DNA from: Nodosilinea sp. LEGE 06152
GTDB lineage: Bacteria > Cyanobacteriota > Cyanobacteriia > Phormidesmidales > Phormidesmidaceae
NCBI RefSeq assembly: GCF_015207525.1
Contig: NZ_JADEWR010000009.1
Location: 51,025-105,322 of the forward strand
Reading direction: 5' to 3'
Length of the DNA: 54,298 nucleotides
Below the pieces are notes generated by a model. The model saw only the letters and a list, made by a program, of their open reading frames with translations, did not search any database and was not told the origin of the DNA. The translations under genes and the position numbers were made by a program. This document shows, piece after piece, positions 45,957 to 54,298 of this stretch (its first letter is position 1; each line of letters starts with the position of its first letter).

Positions 45957-47576
45957 ATGAGCAACCCGCCCAGCCCCGACCGCATTCTCATCTTTGACAC
46001 CACCCTGCGCGACGGCGAACAGTCGCCGGGGGCGACGCTAAACGTCGAAGAGAAGCTGGTGATCGCGCGGCAGCTGGCCCGGCTGGGGGTCGATATCATT
46101 GAGGCTGGGTTTCCCTTTGCCAGCCCCGGTGACTTTGAGGCGGTGCAGAAGATTGCGCGGGAAGTCGGTACAGAAAACGGCCCCACCATTTGCGGCCTGG
46201 CCCGGGCCACCAAGGGCGATATCGAGCGGGCCGGAGAGGCGATCAAACCCGCCGCCAAGGGCCGCATTCACACCTTTATCGCCACCTCCGACATTCACAT
46301 GCAGTACAAGCTGCGCAAGAGCCGGGAAGACGTGCTGGCGATCGCGCCCGAGATGGTGGCCTACGCCAAAACCTTCACCGACGATGTGGAGTTTTCGCCC
46401 GAAGATGCGGGCCGCTCTGACCCTGAGTTTTTGTACCAGGTGCTGGAAGCGGCGATCGCCGCTGGAGCCACCACCGTCAACATCCCCGACACCGTGGGCT
46501 ACCTCACCCCCACTGAGTTTGGCGACCTGATTCGCGGCATCAAAGAAAACGTGCCCAACATCGACCAGGCCGTGATCTCTGTCCACGGCCACAACGACCT
46601 GGGCCTGGCGGTAGCCAACTTTCTTGAAGCGGTGAAGGCCGGGGCGCGCCAGCTCGAATGCACCATCAACGGCATTGGCGAGCGGGCGGGCAACGCCGCC
46701 CTCGAAGAGCTGGTGATGGCCATGCACGTGCGCCGCAGCTTCTACAACCCCTTCCTCGGTCGCCCCGCTGACTCAGAAGCGCCCCTAACCAACATCGACA
46801 CCCGTCAGATCTACAAGACCTCGCGCCTGGTGTCGAACCTGACCGGCATGTTTGTGCAGCCCAACAAGGCGATTGTGGGGGCCAACGCCTTTGCCCACGA
46901 GTCGGGCATTCACCAGGATGGCGTACTCAAAAACAAGCTCACCTACGAGATCATGGATGCCACCTCCATTGGCCTCACCGACAACCAGATTGTGCTGGGC
47001 AAGCACTCGGGCCGCAACGCCTTTCGCACCCGCCTCAGCGAGCTGGGCTACGAGCTAGACGACCAGGCCCTCAACCGCGCCTTTTTGCGCTTCAAAGAGC
47101 TGGCCGACAAGAAAAAAGAAATCACCGACTGGGATATTGAGTCGATCGTCAACGACGAAACCCAACAGGCCCCGGAACACTTTCACCTCGACCTGGTGCA
47201 GGTGTCCTGCGGCGACAGCGCCAAGCCCACCGCCACCGTCACCCTGCGCACCCCCGACGGCGAAGAGCTGATGGATGCGGCGATCGGCACTGGCCCGGTG
47301 GATGCGGTGTACAAGGCGATTAACCGAGTGGTGGATATCCCCAACGAGCTGATCGAGTTCTCGGTGCAGTCGGTAACAGCGGGCATCGACGCCCTGGGCG
47401 AAGTTACCATTCGCGTTCGCCACGAAGACCGGGTGTTTTCGGGCCACGCGGCGAATACCGACATCGTGGTGGCCTCGGCCCATGCCTACCTCCACGCCCT
47501 CAATCGACTCTATGCCGCTCAGCAGGGAGAAAAGGTCATTCATCCCCAGCGCGATGCGGTGACGGCTTCGCTGTAA
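45957..47576 (+). CDS. leuA: 2-isopropylmalate synthase
   Basis: This enzyme condenses acetyl-CoA with 2-oxoisovalerate, the first step of leucine synthesis. It is 539 residues from the ATG at 45957, which has GGGAG at ideal spacing. Motifs: [14 protein letters not shown] near the N-terminus, [14 protein letters not shown] (metal-binding HxH), [14 protein letters not shown], and the flexible and regulatory part after residue 390 typical of feedback-inhibited LeuA. ilvE follows on the same strand about 520 bp downstream beyond a repeat-rich spacer. Confidence 0.95.
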   Translation: MSNPPSPDRILIFDTTLRDGEQSPGATLNVEEKLVIARQLARLGVDIIEAGFPFASPGDFEAVQKIAREVGTENGPTICGLARATKGDIERAGEAIKPAAKGRIHTFIATSDIHMQYKLRKSREDVLAIAPEMVAYAKTFTDDVEFSPEDAGRSDPEFLYQVLEAAIAAGATTVNIPDTVGYLTPTEFGDLIRGIKENVPNIDQAVISVHGHNDLGLAVANFLEAVKAGARQLECTINGIGERAGNAALEELVMAMHVRRSFYNPFLGRPADSEAPLTNIDTRQIYKTSRLVSNLTGMFVQPNKAIVGANAFAHESGIHQDGVLKNKLTYEIMDATSIGLTDNQIVLGKHSGRNAFRTRLSELGYELDDQALNRAFLRFKELADKKKEITDWDIESIVNDETQQAPEHFHLDLVQVSCGDSAKPTATVTLRTPDGEELMDAAIGTGPVDAVYKAINRVVDIPNELIEFSVQSVTAGIDALGEVTIRVRHEDRVFSGHAANTDIVVASAHAYLHALNRLYAAQQGEKVIHPQRDAVTASL

Positions 47577-47715
47577 AGACTACCTCGCGCTCACAACGCT
47601 GGTCCTGAGCTGACTCCAACTACTCTAAATGTTCGTTGTGGCAACCTGCGAAACGTTGGCTGATGGGGTAGCGCCAGCCAGGTTATACCAAATTCTATCT
47701 GTATACCCCCGGTTT

Positions 47716-47745
47716 GTAGGGGCATTGCAGTGCAATGCTCCCTAC
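47716..47745. repeat. GTAGGG-type palindromic repeat
   Basis: Arms GTAGGGGCATTGCA and TGCAATGCTCCCTAC pair with one bulged base. Related to the hairpins at 7681 and 49808. Confidence 0.6.
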
Positions 47746-47780
47746 GAGGTATCGGTTTTGAATCGGGGTTGGGTGACTCG

Positions 47781-47932
47781 GATTTGCTCTATAAATAGCC
47801 GTCCCTAGCCCCTTTGGAGCGGCTGAGTGCCCAGCACTCGCTTCGCGAACACCAACGACTTCGCTCAAGGACCGGCTATGGCTGTTTTTATCGTTGGGGG
47901 TGCCGCGCTAGCGGCATGGACGATTGGTATTA
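47781..47932 (+). repeat. Dispersed intergenic repeat, copy C (longest)
   Basis: This is the fullest copy. It starts GATTTGCTCTATAAATAGCC, includes CCCTTTGGAGCGGCT and CGACTTCGCTCAAGGACCGG, and ends with the hairpin ATCGT...TGCCGCGCTAGCGGCA...ACGAT and ATTGGTATTA. The left TAAATAGCC and the later GGACCGGCTATGGCTGTTTTTA form a further loose inverted pair. Confidence 0.75.
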
Positions 47933-48100
47933 CAGGATCGTGCGATCGCTGGGTCAGGTAGAGTTCATAGCGCTAGCGATCGCCCAGCCGAGGGCGACCT
48001 CTATCAACGTCATCGGCGGCCAACTTGCAGATGGTTAATTTAATAAGGCTGTCCATTCGGTCTATCCTTGTAGGATGCCGTGTTCAGCCCAGCCGTAGCC

Positions 48101-49015
48101 ATGCACAACTTCTTACCCGTTGCCTACTTTGAAGGCCAGTTTTGCGACTTTAACGACGCCAAACTTTCCGTTGCCACCCATGCCCTGCACTACGGCACCG
48201 GGGCCTTTGGCGGTCTGCGTGGCATCCCCGACCCGGCGGGGGGCAACCGGGCTTTGCTGTTTCGCCTCGATCGCCACTGCCAGCGGCTCAGCACCAGCGC
48301 CCGCCTGCTCAACTACGACCTGCCCGCCGACAAAATTCAGGCGGTAATCGAAGACTTTGTCCGCAAAAACAGCCCCGACAAATCCTTCTATATCCGGCCC
48401 TTTGTCTACACCTCAGACCTAGGCATTTCGCCCCGGCTGCACAACGTTGAGAAAAGCTTTTTTGTCTACGGGCTAGAGCTGGGCGACTACCTCTCGCCGG
48501 AGGGCGTCACCTGCCGCTTTAGCTCGTGGTACCGGCAAGAAGACCGCAGCCTGCCCCTGCGCGGCAAAATTAGCGGGGCCTACATCACCTCATCGCTGGC
48601 CAAAACCGAGGCAGTCGAGTCGGGCTTTGACGAATCGATTTTGATGAATGCTCAGGGCAAGGTCAGCGAAGCCTCGGGCATGAACGTGTTTATCGTGCGC
48701 CACGGCAAACTAATTACCCCCGGCTACGAGCAAGACATTCTCGAAGGCATTACCCGTGACAGCATTCTCACCGTGGCCCGCGATCTGGGTATCGAGGTGG
48801 TTGAGCGCCCGGTCGACAAATCTGAGCTGCTGATTGCCGACGAGGTTTTCTTAAGCGGTACGGCAGCCAAGATTACCCCGGTGCGCCGGGTCGAGTCCTA
48901 CGATTTGCCCACGAGCCGCCCCATTACCGATCGCCTGCGCGACCAGCTTACAGCCATTACCGAAGGGCGAGTCGAGGCGTACAAAGACTGGGTGTTTGCG
49001 ATCGATCTGGGCTAG
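48101..49015 (+). CDS. ilvE: Branched-chain amino acid aminotransferase
   Basis: This PLP enzyme makes leucine, isoleucine and valine from their 2-oxo acids. Residues from the ATG at 48101 (MHNFLPVAYFEG, the usual start of the cyanobacterial proteins) give 304 residues; a GTG at 48080 with AGG upstream is an alternative. Visible are ATHALHYGTGAFGGLRG, IRPFVYTSDLGISPRLHN, the GKISGAYITSSLAKTEA stretch with the PLP Lys, GKVSEASGMNVFIVR and SGTAAKITPVRRVE. It completes the leucine pathway started by leuA upstream. Confidence 0.93.
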   Translation: MHNFLPVAYFEGQFCDFNDAKLSVATHALHYGTGAFGGLRGIPDPAGGNRALLFRLDRHCQRLSTSARLLNYDLPADKIQAVIEDFVRKNSPDKSFYIRPFVYTSDLGISPRLHNVEKSFFVYGLELGDYLSPEGVTCRFSSWYRQEDRSLPLRGKISGAYITSSLAKTEAVESGFDESILMNAQGKVSEASGMNVFIVRHGKLITPGYEQDILEGITRDSILTVARDLGIEVVERPVDKSELLIADEVFLSGTAAKITPVRRVESYDLPTSRPITDRLRDQLTAITEGRVEAYKDWVFAIDLG

Positions 49016-49016
49016 C

Positions 49017-49490
49017 TTAGGCGGGCTGGAGCAGTTTGCGAAAAGCTACTTTATCATAGCCCGTCGTGTAGAAGTCGCGAATGCGTCCTTCTTCCTCGTA
49101 GCCACATTTGCGGTAAAACTGACGGGTGCGATCAAACTCCGGCGTCCCTGCGGTTTCGACCACCAGCATCCGTCCGCCGCGATCCACCAGAGTTTTCTCA
49201 ACCTGGTGCAGCAGAGCTGTGCCGCGCCCCTGTCCCTGGCGATTGGGGTGAATGGCGATTAGCTGCAAATTCCAGGTCTGATCGGTCATCCGCTCCGGCT
49301 CGCAGTAGGCGACCCCCACGAGGCCGCGATCGTCATCAGTCAACCAAAACGCCTCGCTGGCCTTATCACCGTCAAAGGTATTGGCCAACAGAGTGCCCAA
49401 CATCTTCAGGTCGTTTGCGTCAAACAGGCCAGTAGCCTCAGCTAGGGCCAGTACAGCCCTGACGTCGTGGGGCGTAATTGAACGAATCAT
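49017..49490 (-). CDS. GNAT-family N-acetyltransferase
   Basis: About 157 residues from the ATG at 49490 (MIRSITPHDVRAVL); a GTG nine codons upstream is possible. The acetyl-CoA pyrophosphate loop is IHPNRQGQGRGTALLHQVE, preceded by WNLQLIA and followed by VETAGTPEFDRTRQFYRKCG, the usual GNAT order. The substrate is unknown. It converges tail-to-tail with ilvE (one base between stops). Confidence 0.85.
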   Translation of the reverse strand: MIRSITPHDVRAVLALAEATGLFDANDLKMLGTLLANTFDGDKASEAFWLTDDDRGLVGVAYCEPERMTDQTWNLQLIAIHPNRQGQGRGTALLHQVEKTLVDRGGRMLVVETAGTPEFDRTRQFYRKCGYEEEGRIRDFYTTGYDKVAFRKLLQPA

Positions 49491-49888
49491 GCTCAAGTAG
49501 GGGTTAAGGAATGGCACTAATCAGCCGCAGAATTTACGCCCGCAGGGCTTGCACCCGCAGGGCCGCGTTGCTCAGGGCTTATACTACGACATACTACATC
49601 GATTACCTTAAAATTCGCTGAGCCTGAGCATGTCGTCAATTCAGGCTAAAGTCCTGATGCCATCAGCATGGCCACGTCCGACCCCAAAATAGGCTAGGAG
49701 CTGTAACCCCTGATTCTTGAACCATCGGCGGCTACTTGATGACAGCCCCTAGGGCCATGGCAGGTGAGCCCGTTAGGACCGAGTAATGTCTGGACCCAGA
49801 GTTGCCGTAGGGCGTGTTGCACTGCAATGGCCCTAGAGAATCACTACCGCGTGTTCTACCTAAGCCAACTGCTGCGGTAGTCAAACGT
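49491..49888. other. 398-bp intergenic region
   Basis: It holds a GTAGGG-type palindrome at 49808-49835 and a CCCGCAGGGCTTGCACCCGC direct-repeat-like stretch near 49540. Minus-strand frames are out of frame with the phospholipase gene and not supported as genes. Confidence 0.4.
49808..49835. repeat. GTAGGG-type palindromic repeat
   Basis: Arms TAGGGCGTGTTGCA and TGCAATGGCCCTA pair imperfectly; it is related to the hairpin at 47716-47745 (shared TTGCA-TGCAAT core). Confidence 0.5.
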
Positions 49889-51199
49889 TTAAAGTAGATT
49901 TTTGAACAGGAGCGCCCCCCGCCCCTTAATCTTCTCCAGGCGAGGGCGGTTTTGCCATTCGGCGTAGCTGAGGCACAAGCTGTTGTCCATGGCCTTGAGA
50001 AAAAACTGCTCAACTTTTTGGGCCAGTTCGGGGTAGCACCCGGAGATATTTAGCTCGTCGTTGTGGAAGTAGCTGCGGGGGTCAAAGTTGGCGCTGCCGG
50101 TGCTCACCCAGTCGTCGTCAACCAGCACAAATTTGGCGTGCATCATGCTGGGTCGGTGTTCGCAGATTTTGATGCCGGCTTTGAGCAAGGGGCCGTAGAG
50201 GCCGCGACTGGCCAGGTGCACCATTTTTTTGTCGGTGGCAGACCCCATGGTGAGAATGCGGACATCCACCCCTTTTTGGCAGGCGCGGATGAGAGCCTGG
50301 ATGGTGGCATCATCGGGTACAAGGTATGGGCTGCCAATCCAGAGCCGCTTTTTGGCCGCCAGAATGTGGAGCTGCATCAGCAGTCGCATGGATGACTCAT
50401 TGAGGCTAGAGGTATTGTCGGTGATGAAAAGCGGCGTGGTTCCCGGCTTCTGAACCGAATTTAGGCCCTGTTTGAGATCGATGCAGCCGCCTGCGGAGGA
50501 CCAGTTTTGCAAAAATTTGCCCTGAAGTAGACTGACCACTTCGCCTTCGTAGGCCACGTCAAAGTCGAGCCAGGGGGCCACATCGTGCTCAAAGGCGACC
50601 CCATCCCAAAAGTCGGACACGCCAGCGCCGCCAATATACACCCGTTGACCGTCGATAATCAGCAGCTTGCGGTGCGATCGCGAGTTGTACTCCAGGGGTG
50701 CCCGCCAGTCGAGGGGGCGAAAAAACTGAATATCAACGCCTATATTTCTCAGCCGCCGCCAGTATTTTTCGGGCATGGCCTTAGTGCCCTGGTGGTCGAG
50801 CAGAAGCTGAACTGCGACCCCGGCCAGGGCGCGATCGGTAACGACTTCGGCAAAGGCATCGGCCCGGCGGCCCGGCGTCATGAAGTAGGTTTCGTACTGA
50901 ATTAGGTATTTAGCACTGGCGATGGCAGCGTTGCGGGCCGCGTAAATGTCGTCTATCTCGCTCCAAAAGCCGACGAGGTGCCCTGTGGTATCGGCGGAGT
51001 TGGCCAACCCCTCAAGGCTGAGGGCAAAGCAGGGGTCATCTAGGCTGGGTACGTTGTCGATCGTGCAGTTAGAGGGTCGGCTAAAGCTACCCCTGAGATA
51101 CCCATAGCTGACCAGCACCAGCACCAGCAGCACCAGCCCGCCCACTAACCACCACAACCACACAGGGGGAGGCTCCGAATCATCGGTTTCGGTAGACAT
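49889..51199 (-). CDS. Phospholipase D / cardiolipin synthase-like protein
   Basis: The 436 residues carry one N-terminal membrane helix (about 12-35), then two PLD repeats with complete HKD motifs: HRKLLIIDGQRVYIGG (about 178) and MHAKFVLVDDDWVSTGSANFD (about 353). This layout is that of cardiolipin synthase-type phosphatidyltransferases and of membrane-anchored PLDs; either phospholipid synthesis or cleavage is possible. Most of the protein is presumably on one face of the membrane. Upstream lies a 99-bp gap from the NCS1 permease stop on the same strand. Confidence 0.88.
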   Translation of the reverse strand: MSTETDDSEPPPVWLWWLVGGLVLLVLVLVSYGYLRGSFSRPSNCTIDNVPSLDDPCFALSLEGLANSADTTGHLVGFWSEIDDIYAARNAAIASAKYLIQYETYFMTPGRRADAFAEVVTDRALAGVAVQLLLDHQGTKAMPEKYWRRLRNIGVDIQFFRPLDWRAPLEYNSRSHRKLLIIDGQRVYIGGAGVSDFWDGVAFEHDVAPWLDFDVAYEGEVVSLLQGKFLQNWSSAGGCIDLKQGLNSVQKPGTTPLFITDNTSSLNESSMRLLMQLHILAAKKRLWIGSPYLVPDDATIQALIRACQKGVDVRILTMGSATDKKMVHLASRGLYGPLLKAGIKICEHRPSMMHAKFVLVDDDWVSTGSANFDPRSYFHNDELNISGCYPELAQKVEQFFLKAMDNSLCLSYAEWQNRPRLEKIKGRGALLFKNLL

Positions 51200-51298
51200 A
51201 GGGGCGAAATGCTCAGCGAATAAAGTAAACCCTAGCGTAGCGTCGAACGTTCTTTCAAGGCTCTACTTCCAAAGATATATCCCGTAGGGAGGGCCTAT

Positions 51299-52594
51299 CT
51301 AGACCTGCGATCGCGACGACGGTAGCACTCGACTCAGCAGTACGTAGAGCACCAGCGCCGAGACAATGCCGTTGATGGGCACAATGCCCCAGCCCGCCTG
51401 GCCAGTAACGTAGGCGATCGCCGAAGCCACCACGTAGGCCACTACCCCCGCCCAGTTAAACGCAGGCTGACGTTCATCTAGCGCTGGAAACTGACCCCGG
51501 CGGTTGACCCAGTAGTCGGCCATGATGATGCCGCCAATGGGCGGAATAAACGTACCCAGCAAAATCAGGTATTGCACCAGCCCTTCGTAGATGCCGCCCC
51601 AGGCCATAAACAGCGCGATCGTGGCCCCGCCCAGCACAAACAGCGTGCGACGACTGCTGCGAAACATATTCGACCCGGCAATCGAAAAAGCGTAGATGGT
51701 GTTGTCCTGGGTGGTCCACATGTTCAACAGGAACAGGATCAGGCCGCCCACCAGCAGCCCCTGCTGGGCCATCACCTGCACGATGTCGGGTTCGCCGTAG
51801 ACCTTGGCGCAAAACGCCCCTGAGAAAATCAAAAAGCCGTTGCCTAAAAAGAAGGCAATCAGCGTGGCGATAAAGCCCGCTTGACCGTTTTTGGCAAACC
51901 GACTCCAGTTGGTAGCCTGGGTGCCGCCCGAGACAAAGGTACCCACAATAATCGTAATGGCGGCGCTCAGGGGCAGCGGATCGGCGATCGCTGTCGCCTG
52001 CAGCCCGGCAAAGCCACCCACATCTCGCGTGGCCACCGTTAGGCTCATGGCCATTAGCAGCACCATGGCCGGTACCGCCAACCGGCTCAGCCAGTCCATG
52101 GCGGTGTAACCAAGGTAGGCAGTGGAGCAAAAGGCGTAGGTAAAGAACAAAATAATTAGCCAGTTCCACGACTCGGGCACCCCAGCCAGGGTGTTGAGCA
52201 GCTGCGCCATCAGCGCTGAGCCCCAGGCGTACCAGCCAATCTGCGTAAAGCCGAGAATGAAATCGACCCAGCGCGACCCCACGTTGCCAAAGCTAAACCG
52301 CGCCATCAGCACGGTTGTCAGCCCGGTTTCGCCCGCAATGTAGCCCAGCAGCGCGGCGTACAGCCCTAAAATCAGGTTGCCGACTACAATCAGCGCCACC
52401 AGATTGGGCCAGAACTGAAAGGAAGGACCCACCAGCCCGCCAGCAAACAGGGTGCCTGAGTAGAGCGTAAACCCGACCAGAATGGGGGCCAAGGAAAAGA
52501 GCGATCGCCGCGCCGCTACCGGCACCGGACTGAGAGGATAGTCTTCAGCAATGCTGCCCTGGTTGCCCAGAGACGATTCAGTAGTGGTAGACAT
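51299..52594 (-). CDS. NCS1-family cytosine/purine permease
   Basis: A transporter of about 431 residues from the ATG at 52594 with some 12 hydrophobic segments. The features fit the CodB-like branch of NCS1 nucleobase:cation symporters: GYIAGETGLTTVLMARFSFG, GFTQIGWYAWG, GTFVSGGTQATNWSRFAKNG and MWTTQDNTIYAFS. The ligand is likely a nucleobase such as cytosine. A start at 52645 would add 17 residues. It could serve nucleobase salvage together with the phosphoribosyltransferase at 43602, an inference from function only. Confidence 0.88.
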   Translation of the reverse strand: MSTTTESSLGNQGSIAEDYPLSPVPVAARRSLFSLAPILVGFTLYSGTLFAGGLVGPSFQFWPNLVALIVVGNLILGLYAALLGYIAGETGLTTVLMARFSFGNVGSRWVDFILGFTQIGWYAWGSALMAQLLNTLAGVPESWNWLIILFFTYAFCSTAYLGYTAMDWLSRLAVPAMVLLMAMSLTVATRDVGGFAGLQATAIADPLPLSAAITIIVGTFVSGGTQATNWSRFAKNGQAGFIATLIAFFLGNGFLIFSGAFCAKVYGEPDIVQVMAQQGLLVGGLILFLLNMWTTQDNTIYAFSIAGSNMFRSSRRTLFVLGGATIALFMAWGGIYEGLVQYLILLGTFIPPIGGIIMADYWVNRRGQFPALDERQPAFNWAGVVAYVVASAIAYVTGQAGWGIVPINGIVSALVLYVLLSRVLPSSRSQV

Positions 52595-52954
52595 GGGGTT
52601 ATTAAAAAACGCCTTGGCCCGCATTGTAAGGATAGGCCAAAGCATAGAAAGTATTCCAGTAAACAGTTGGCTAGTGGGGCGCTCCAGCTAGGCTAATACC
52701 AATTGTCCATGCCGCTAGCGCGGCACCCCCAACGATAAAAACAGCCATAGCCGGTCCCTGAGCGAAGTCGAAGGGATGGCTATTTATAGAGCAAATCCTG
52801 CATGAATACCCCAATTTTTGGGGACGCAGCATGCTACGCCCCCACGAGGTTCCTGATTATAAATTGGGGTTTACCAAATCAAATTTCCTATGAGACTGGG
52901 GGTATGACCCAATTTGGAGCTAACCCTAGGGCTGTCCTGGAGGCAATCCGTTAC
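52595..52954. other. Intergenic repeat nest
   Basis: It contains the dispersed repeat copy D and, at 52809-52869, nested inverted repeats: CCCCAATTT and AAATTGGGG as outer arms, and GGGGACGCAGC / GCTACGCCCCC inside. A 62-codon plus-strand frame (52802-52990) is made of repeat sequence and is not a gene. Confidence 0.5.
52694..52798 (-). repeat. Dispersed intergenic repeat, copy D
   Basis: On the minus strand it starts GGATTTGCTCTATAAATAGCC-like, shows GACTTCGCTCAGGGACCGGC, then CTATGGCTGTTTTTATCGTT, the TGCCGCGCTAGCGGCA hairpin and ATTGGTATTA. It lacks the roughly 45-bp middle block that copy C carries. Confidence 0.75.
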
Positions 52955-53157
52955 CTATGCCGCCAAAATTTGAGCAGCGGTCAAATCTAAAGACGGAACC
53001 CTAGGCGACTGGAGCAAATCACTCCCTTGAAACACGGCTGAGTCATAAAACTGGTGGTCTAATCCGCAGAGCGTGATGAGATTTTGAACAGGATCAACAA
53101 TCCAGTACTCAGGAAGGTTAGTTTGTGGGCGGTAGTGGCCATCGCTGATCGCCGCTC
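52955..53157 (-). pseudogene. Uma2 (DUF820) endonuclease remnant, C-terminal part
   Basis: On the minus strand a frame without a start encodes about 65 residues: DGHYRPQTNLPEYWIVDP, then LITLCGLDHQFYD, LLQSPRVPSLDLTAAQILAA and a stop at 52955-52957. This matches the C-terminal third of Uma2-type proteins, including the conserved EYWIVDP strand. The N-terminal two thirds with the remaining catalytic residues are absent, because the fragment abuts the 3' end of the pspA-like gene. It is therefore a truncated relic, not a working gene. Confidence 0.7.
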
Positions 53158-53159
53158 CC

Positions 53160-53855
53160 CTAAGCCGACGGTGGCAGGCGATCGGGCGGTTTACCCTGGC
53201 CCAAGCGGTTTTTCATCGCTTCTAGCTCACTATCCACTGTAGTTGAGCCACCCTCAAGGGCGGCAAACTGGCGCTCTAAGGGGTCGCCGCTAAGTTCTTC
53301 GAGAGCTTCGGATCTGGCTTCTAGCTCCATCACCCGCTCCTCCATGCGCTCGAAGGCTGCGATCGACCCGCCGGTACCCGTCTGACCCAGCATTTCCTGA
53401 ATGCGTTGGGAGGCTTCGGCAGAGCGGGCGCGAGCAATGTACAGATCTTTTTTGGTGCGGGCGTCGGAGATTTTAGCTTCGAGCCGCCGCATATTGTCTT
53501 TGAGACCGCCGACTACGTCGCGCTGCTGGTCGAGTTGGGCATCCATAGCCTGAGCCGACTGCAGGTAGGTTTGACGCCGGGTGAGCGCCTGACGGGCCAT
53601 GTCCTCTTCGCCCTTTTGAATAGCTAGCTCAGCCCGGTTGTACCACTCCTGGGCGGTAGATTTGGCCTGGGCACTCTGGCGCTCAGTGCGCTTTTGGGTG
53701 GCGATCGCCTGGGCCACCGCCTGCCTGAGCTGAATCAGGTTGGCCTGCATATCGGCCATCGCCTGTTCCAATACCTTTTCAGGATCTTCGGCCTGGCTGA
53801 CGGCACTGGTGAAATTAGACCGCAACAATCGCCATATCCGATCAAACAGCCCCAT
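53160..53855 (-). CDS. PspA/IM30 (Vipp1-like) protein
   Basis: From the ATG at 53855 (with GGAG upstream) 231 residues of the ESCRT-III-related PspA/IM30 family. The N-terminal amphipathic helix (MGLFDRIWRLLRSN) binds membranes, EDPEKVLEQAMADMQANL is the family hallmark at about residues 25-45, and the middle is a long coiled coil (to about 185). A PspA is expected to stabilise damaged membranes; whether this copy is Vipp1-like with thylakoid function cannot be decided, as no long C-terminal extension typical of Vipp1 is obvious. It directly precedes the relic of Uma2. Confidence 0.85.
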   Translation of the reverse strand: MGLFDRIWRLLRSNFTSAVSQAEDPEKVLEQAMADMQANLIQLRQAVAQAIATQKRTERQSAQAKSTAQEWYNRAELAIQKGEEDMARQALTRRQTYLQSAQAMDAQLDQQRDVVGGLKDNMRRLEAKISDARTKKDLYIARARSAEASQRIQEMLGQTGTGGSIAAFERMEERVMELEARSEALEELSGDPLERQFAALEGGSTTVDSELEAMKNRLGQGKPPDRLPPSA

Positions 53856-53905
53856 CGATCGTTCTCCAGCGAGGGTAACCTGCTTCAGCATAACAGGCGG
53901 GTTCG

Positions 53906-53947
53906 AGTCGCTGTAGGCCCACGATACATCGTGGGCCTACAGCGACT
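53906..53947. repeat. Perfect 20-bp inverted repeat
   Basis: The arms AGTCGCTGTAGGCCCACGAT and ATCGTGGGCCTACAGCGACT are exact complements separated by AC. It lies 8 bases after the stop of the SPOR-protein gene and 51 bases before the pspA-like start, with no T-tract, so it may end transcripts or be a mobile palindrome. Confidence 0.8.
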
Positions 53948-53954
53948 TGTGGCT

Positions 53955-54298
53955 TTATGGCGAGATCACCTGCGCCGGAATCCCCTGGCTTTCTAGCTGC
54001 TGCTGCAGATTGCGGGCCGACGACTCCTGGGAAAATGCGCCCATTTGAATGCGCGTGCTACCGGAGAAATCGCGCACGTAGGCATCGCCGACCGCCCCCC
54101 GCGCCGACTCTAAGGAGCTAGCCCCGTTGTAGTCGGTAACCACGTAGTGGCTGGGAGCGGCCTGGGGCGGTGCCTGGGTAATGGGGGCTGGAGGTGCCAC
54201 GGGAGATGGAGCAGCGACCGCAGGCGGAGCGGTCTGGGCGCGATCGCGGGCCAGAGGCTGCGGGGGTTGAGCGTTGGCAGCCGGAGGGGCTGCGCGCA
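53955..54298 (-). CDS. SPOR-domain protein, C-terminal part (runs off right edge)
   Basis: The visible 114 residues end a larger protein whose start is beyond the window. A Pro/Ala-rich linker (many PPA units) leads into a C-terminal SPOR domain: STRIQMGAFSQESSARNLQQ followed by QLESQGIPAQVISP, the peptidoglycan-binding fold with its two helix-strand repeats. SPOR proteins act at the cell wall, often at the division site. The gene reads into the pspA-like gene with the palindrome between them. Confidence 0.75.
   Translation of the reverse strand, partial: RAAPPAANAQPPQPLARDRAQTAPPAVAAPSPVAPPAPITQAPPQAAPSHYVVTDYNGASSLESARGAVGDAYVRDFSGSTRIQMGAFSQESSARNLQQQLESQGIPAQVISP

Larger units (their letters stand above)
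47577..48100. other. Intergenic region between leuA and ilvE, repeat-rich
   Basis: The 524 bp hold a GTAGGG-type hairpin (47716-47745) and the dispersed repeat copy C (47781-47932). A short frame at 47814-48038 is a translation of the repeat and not a gene. A TATACCAAAT box at about 47686 and the terminal ATTGGTATTA of copy C form an imperfect inverted pair around the nest. Confidence 0.55.

Noticed and set aside
47814..48038. 74-codon frame between leuA and ilvE
   Set aside because: It is a translation of repeat copy C.
49732..50013. 93-codon minus-strand frame
   Set aside because: It overlaps the phospholipase 3' end in another frame and has a low-complexity Arg/Ser composition.
52802..52990. 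62-codon plus-strand frame
   Set aside because: It consists of palindromic repeat sequence and then the antisense of the Uma2 relic.
53900..53912. GGTTCGAGTC, a tRNA T-arm-like string
   Set aside because: No acceptor, D- or anticodon arm can be placed around it; the right half belongs to the perfect palindrome.

Overview
The window is cyanobacterial chromosome. The octamer GCGATCGC (HIP1) occurs throughout, inside and between genes. The gene content also fits: NdhM of the photosynthetic NDH-1 complex, a Ycf66-family protein, a Cph1-type phytochrome with an Rcp1-like regulator, DevBCA-type exporter genes, PspA/IM30, and CHAT/TPR/FHA signalling proteins. The GC-rich style suggests a filamentous Leptolyngbya/Nodosilinea-like lineage, but the species cannot be fixed from the sequence. 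I saw no tRNA or rRNA gene, CRISPR array, complete insertion sequence or prophage.

Layout. 1-1765: a secreted Ala/Pro-rich protein running off the left edge, divergent from a FecR-domain protein. 2093-6818: an exporter operon, devB-devC-devC-devA, behind a candidate operator. 6927-9649: a YbjN-like protein, 1.1 kb of AT-rich non-coding DNA with repeats, and an exostosin-like glycosyltransferase. 9736-13168: a ProA-like protein lacking the expected catalytic cysteine, a small membrane protein, a coiled-coil protein and an FkbM methyltransferase. 13622-15862: two adjacent unrecognised proteins, one Lys-capped and helix-rich, one with membrane segments at both ends. 15951-17520: an SLC13/NhaD-like ion transporter behind what reads as a ydaO-type c-di-AMP riboswitch plus terminator. 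17675-25197: a HhH protein, a TM2/SHOCT protein, a J-domain/TPR protein, AcnA-type aconitase, a STAS-sugar transferase fusion and a Ycf66-like protein. 25337-28219: ileS.

28231-34042 is a light-signalling block on the minus strand: phytochrome kinase, Rcp1-like receiver and a REC-PAS-kinase-REC hybrid, overlapping by about 40-47 bp at each junction, followed upstream by a separate Rcp1-like receiver. 34240-37173 holds a K+ channel with RCK domains, a small conserved protein, glyoxalase II and ndhM. 37393-43630 is a same-strand group: PP2C phosphatase, CHAT-FHA caspase-like protein, an unknown protein and a TPR-CD225 protein. This is my best candidate for an undescribed phospho-regulated system. 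43602-54298 holds a phosphoribosyltransferase, a GPH-type symporter, leuA, ilvE, a GNAT enzyme, a phospholipase D-like protein, an NCS1 permease, a Uma2-nuclease remnant, PspA/IM30 and the SPOR end of a gene cut by the right edge.

Two repeat classes stand out. One is an intergenic family of four copies (near 7.6, 13.4, 47.9 and 52.7 kb) ending in a conserved two-hairpin module. The other is a 42-bp element found inside two unrelated coding sequences in different reading frames (24688-24729 and 33897-33938). Smaller GTAGGG...CCCTAC and GGTGGGCA-TGCCCACC palindromes also recur in the gaps.
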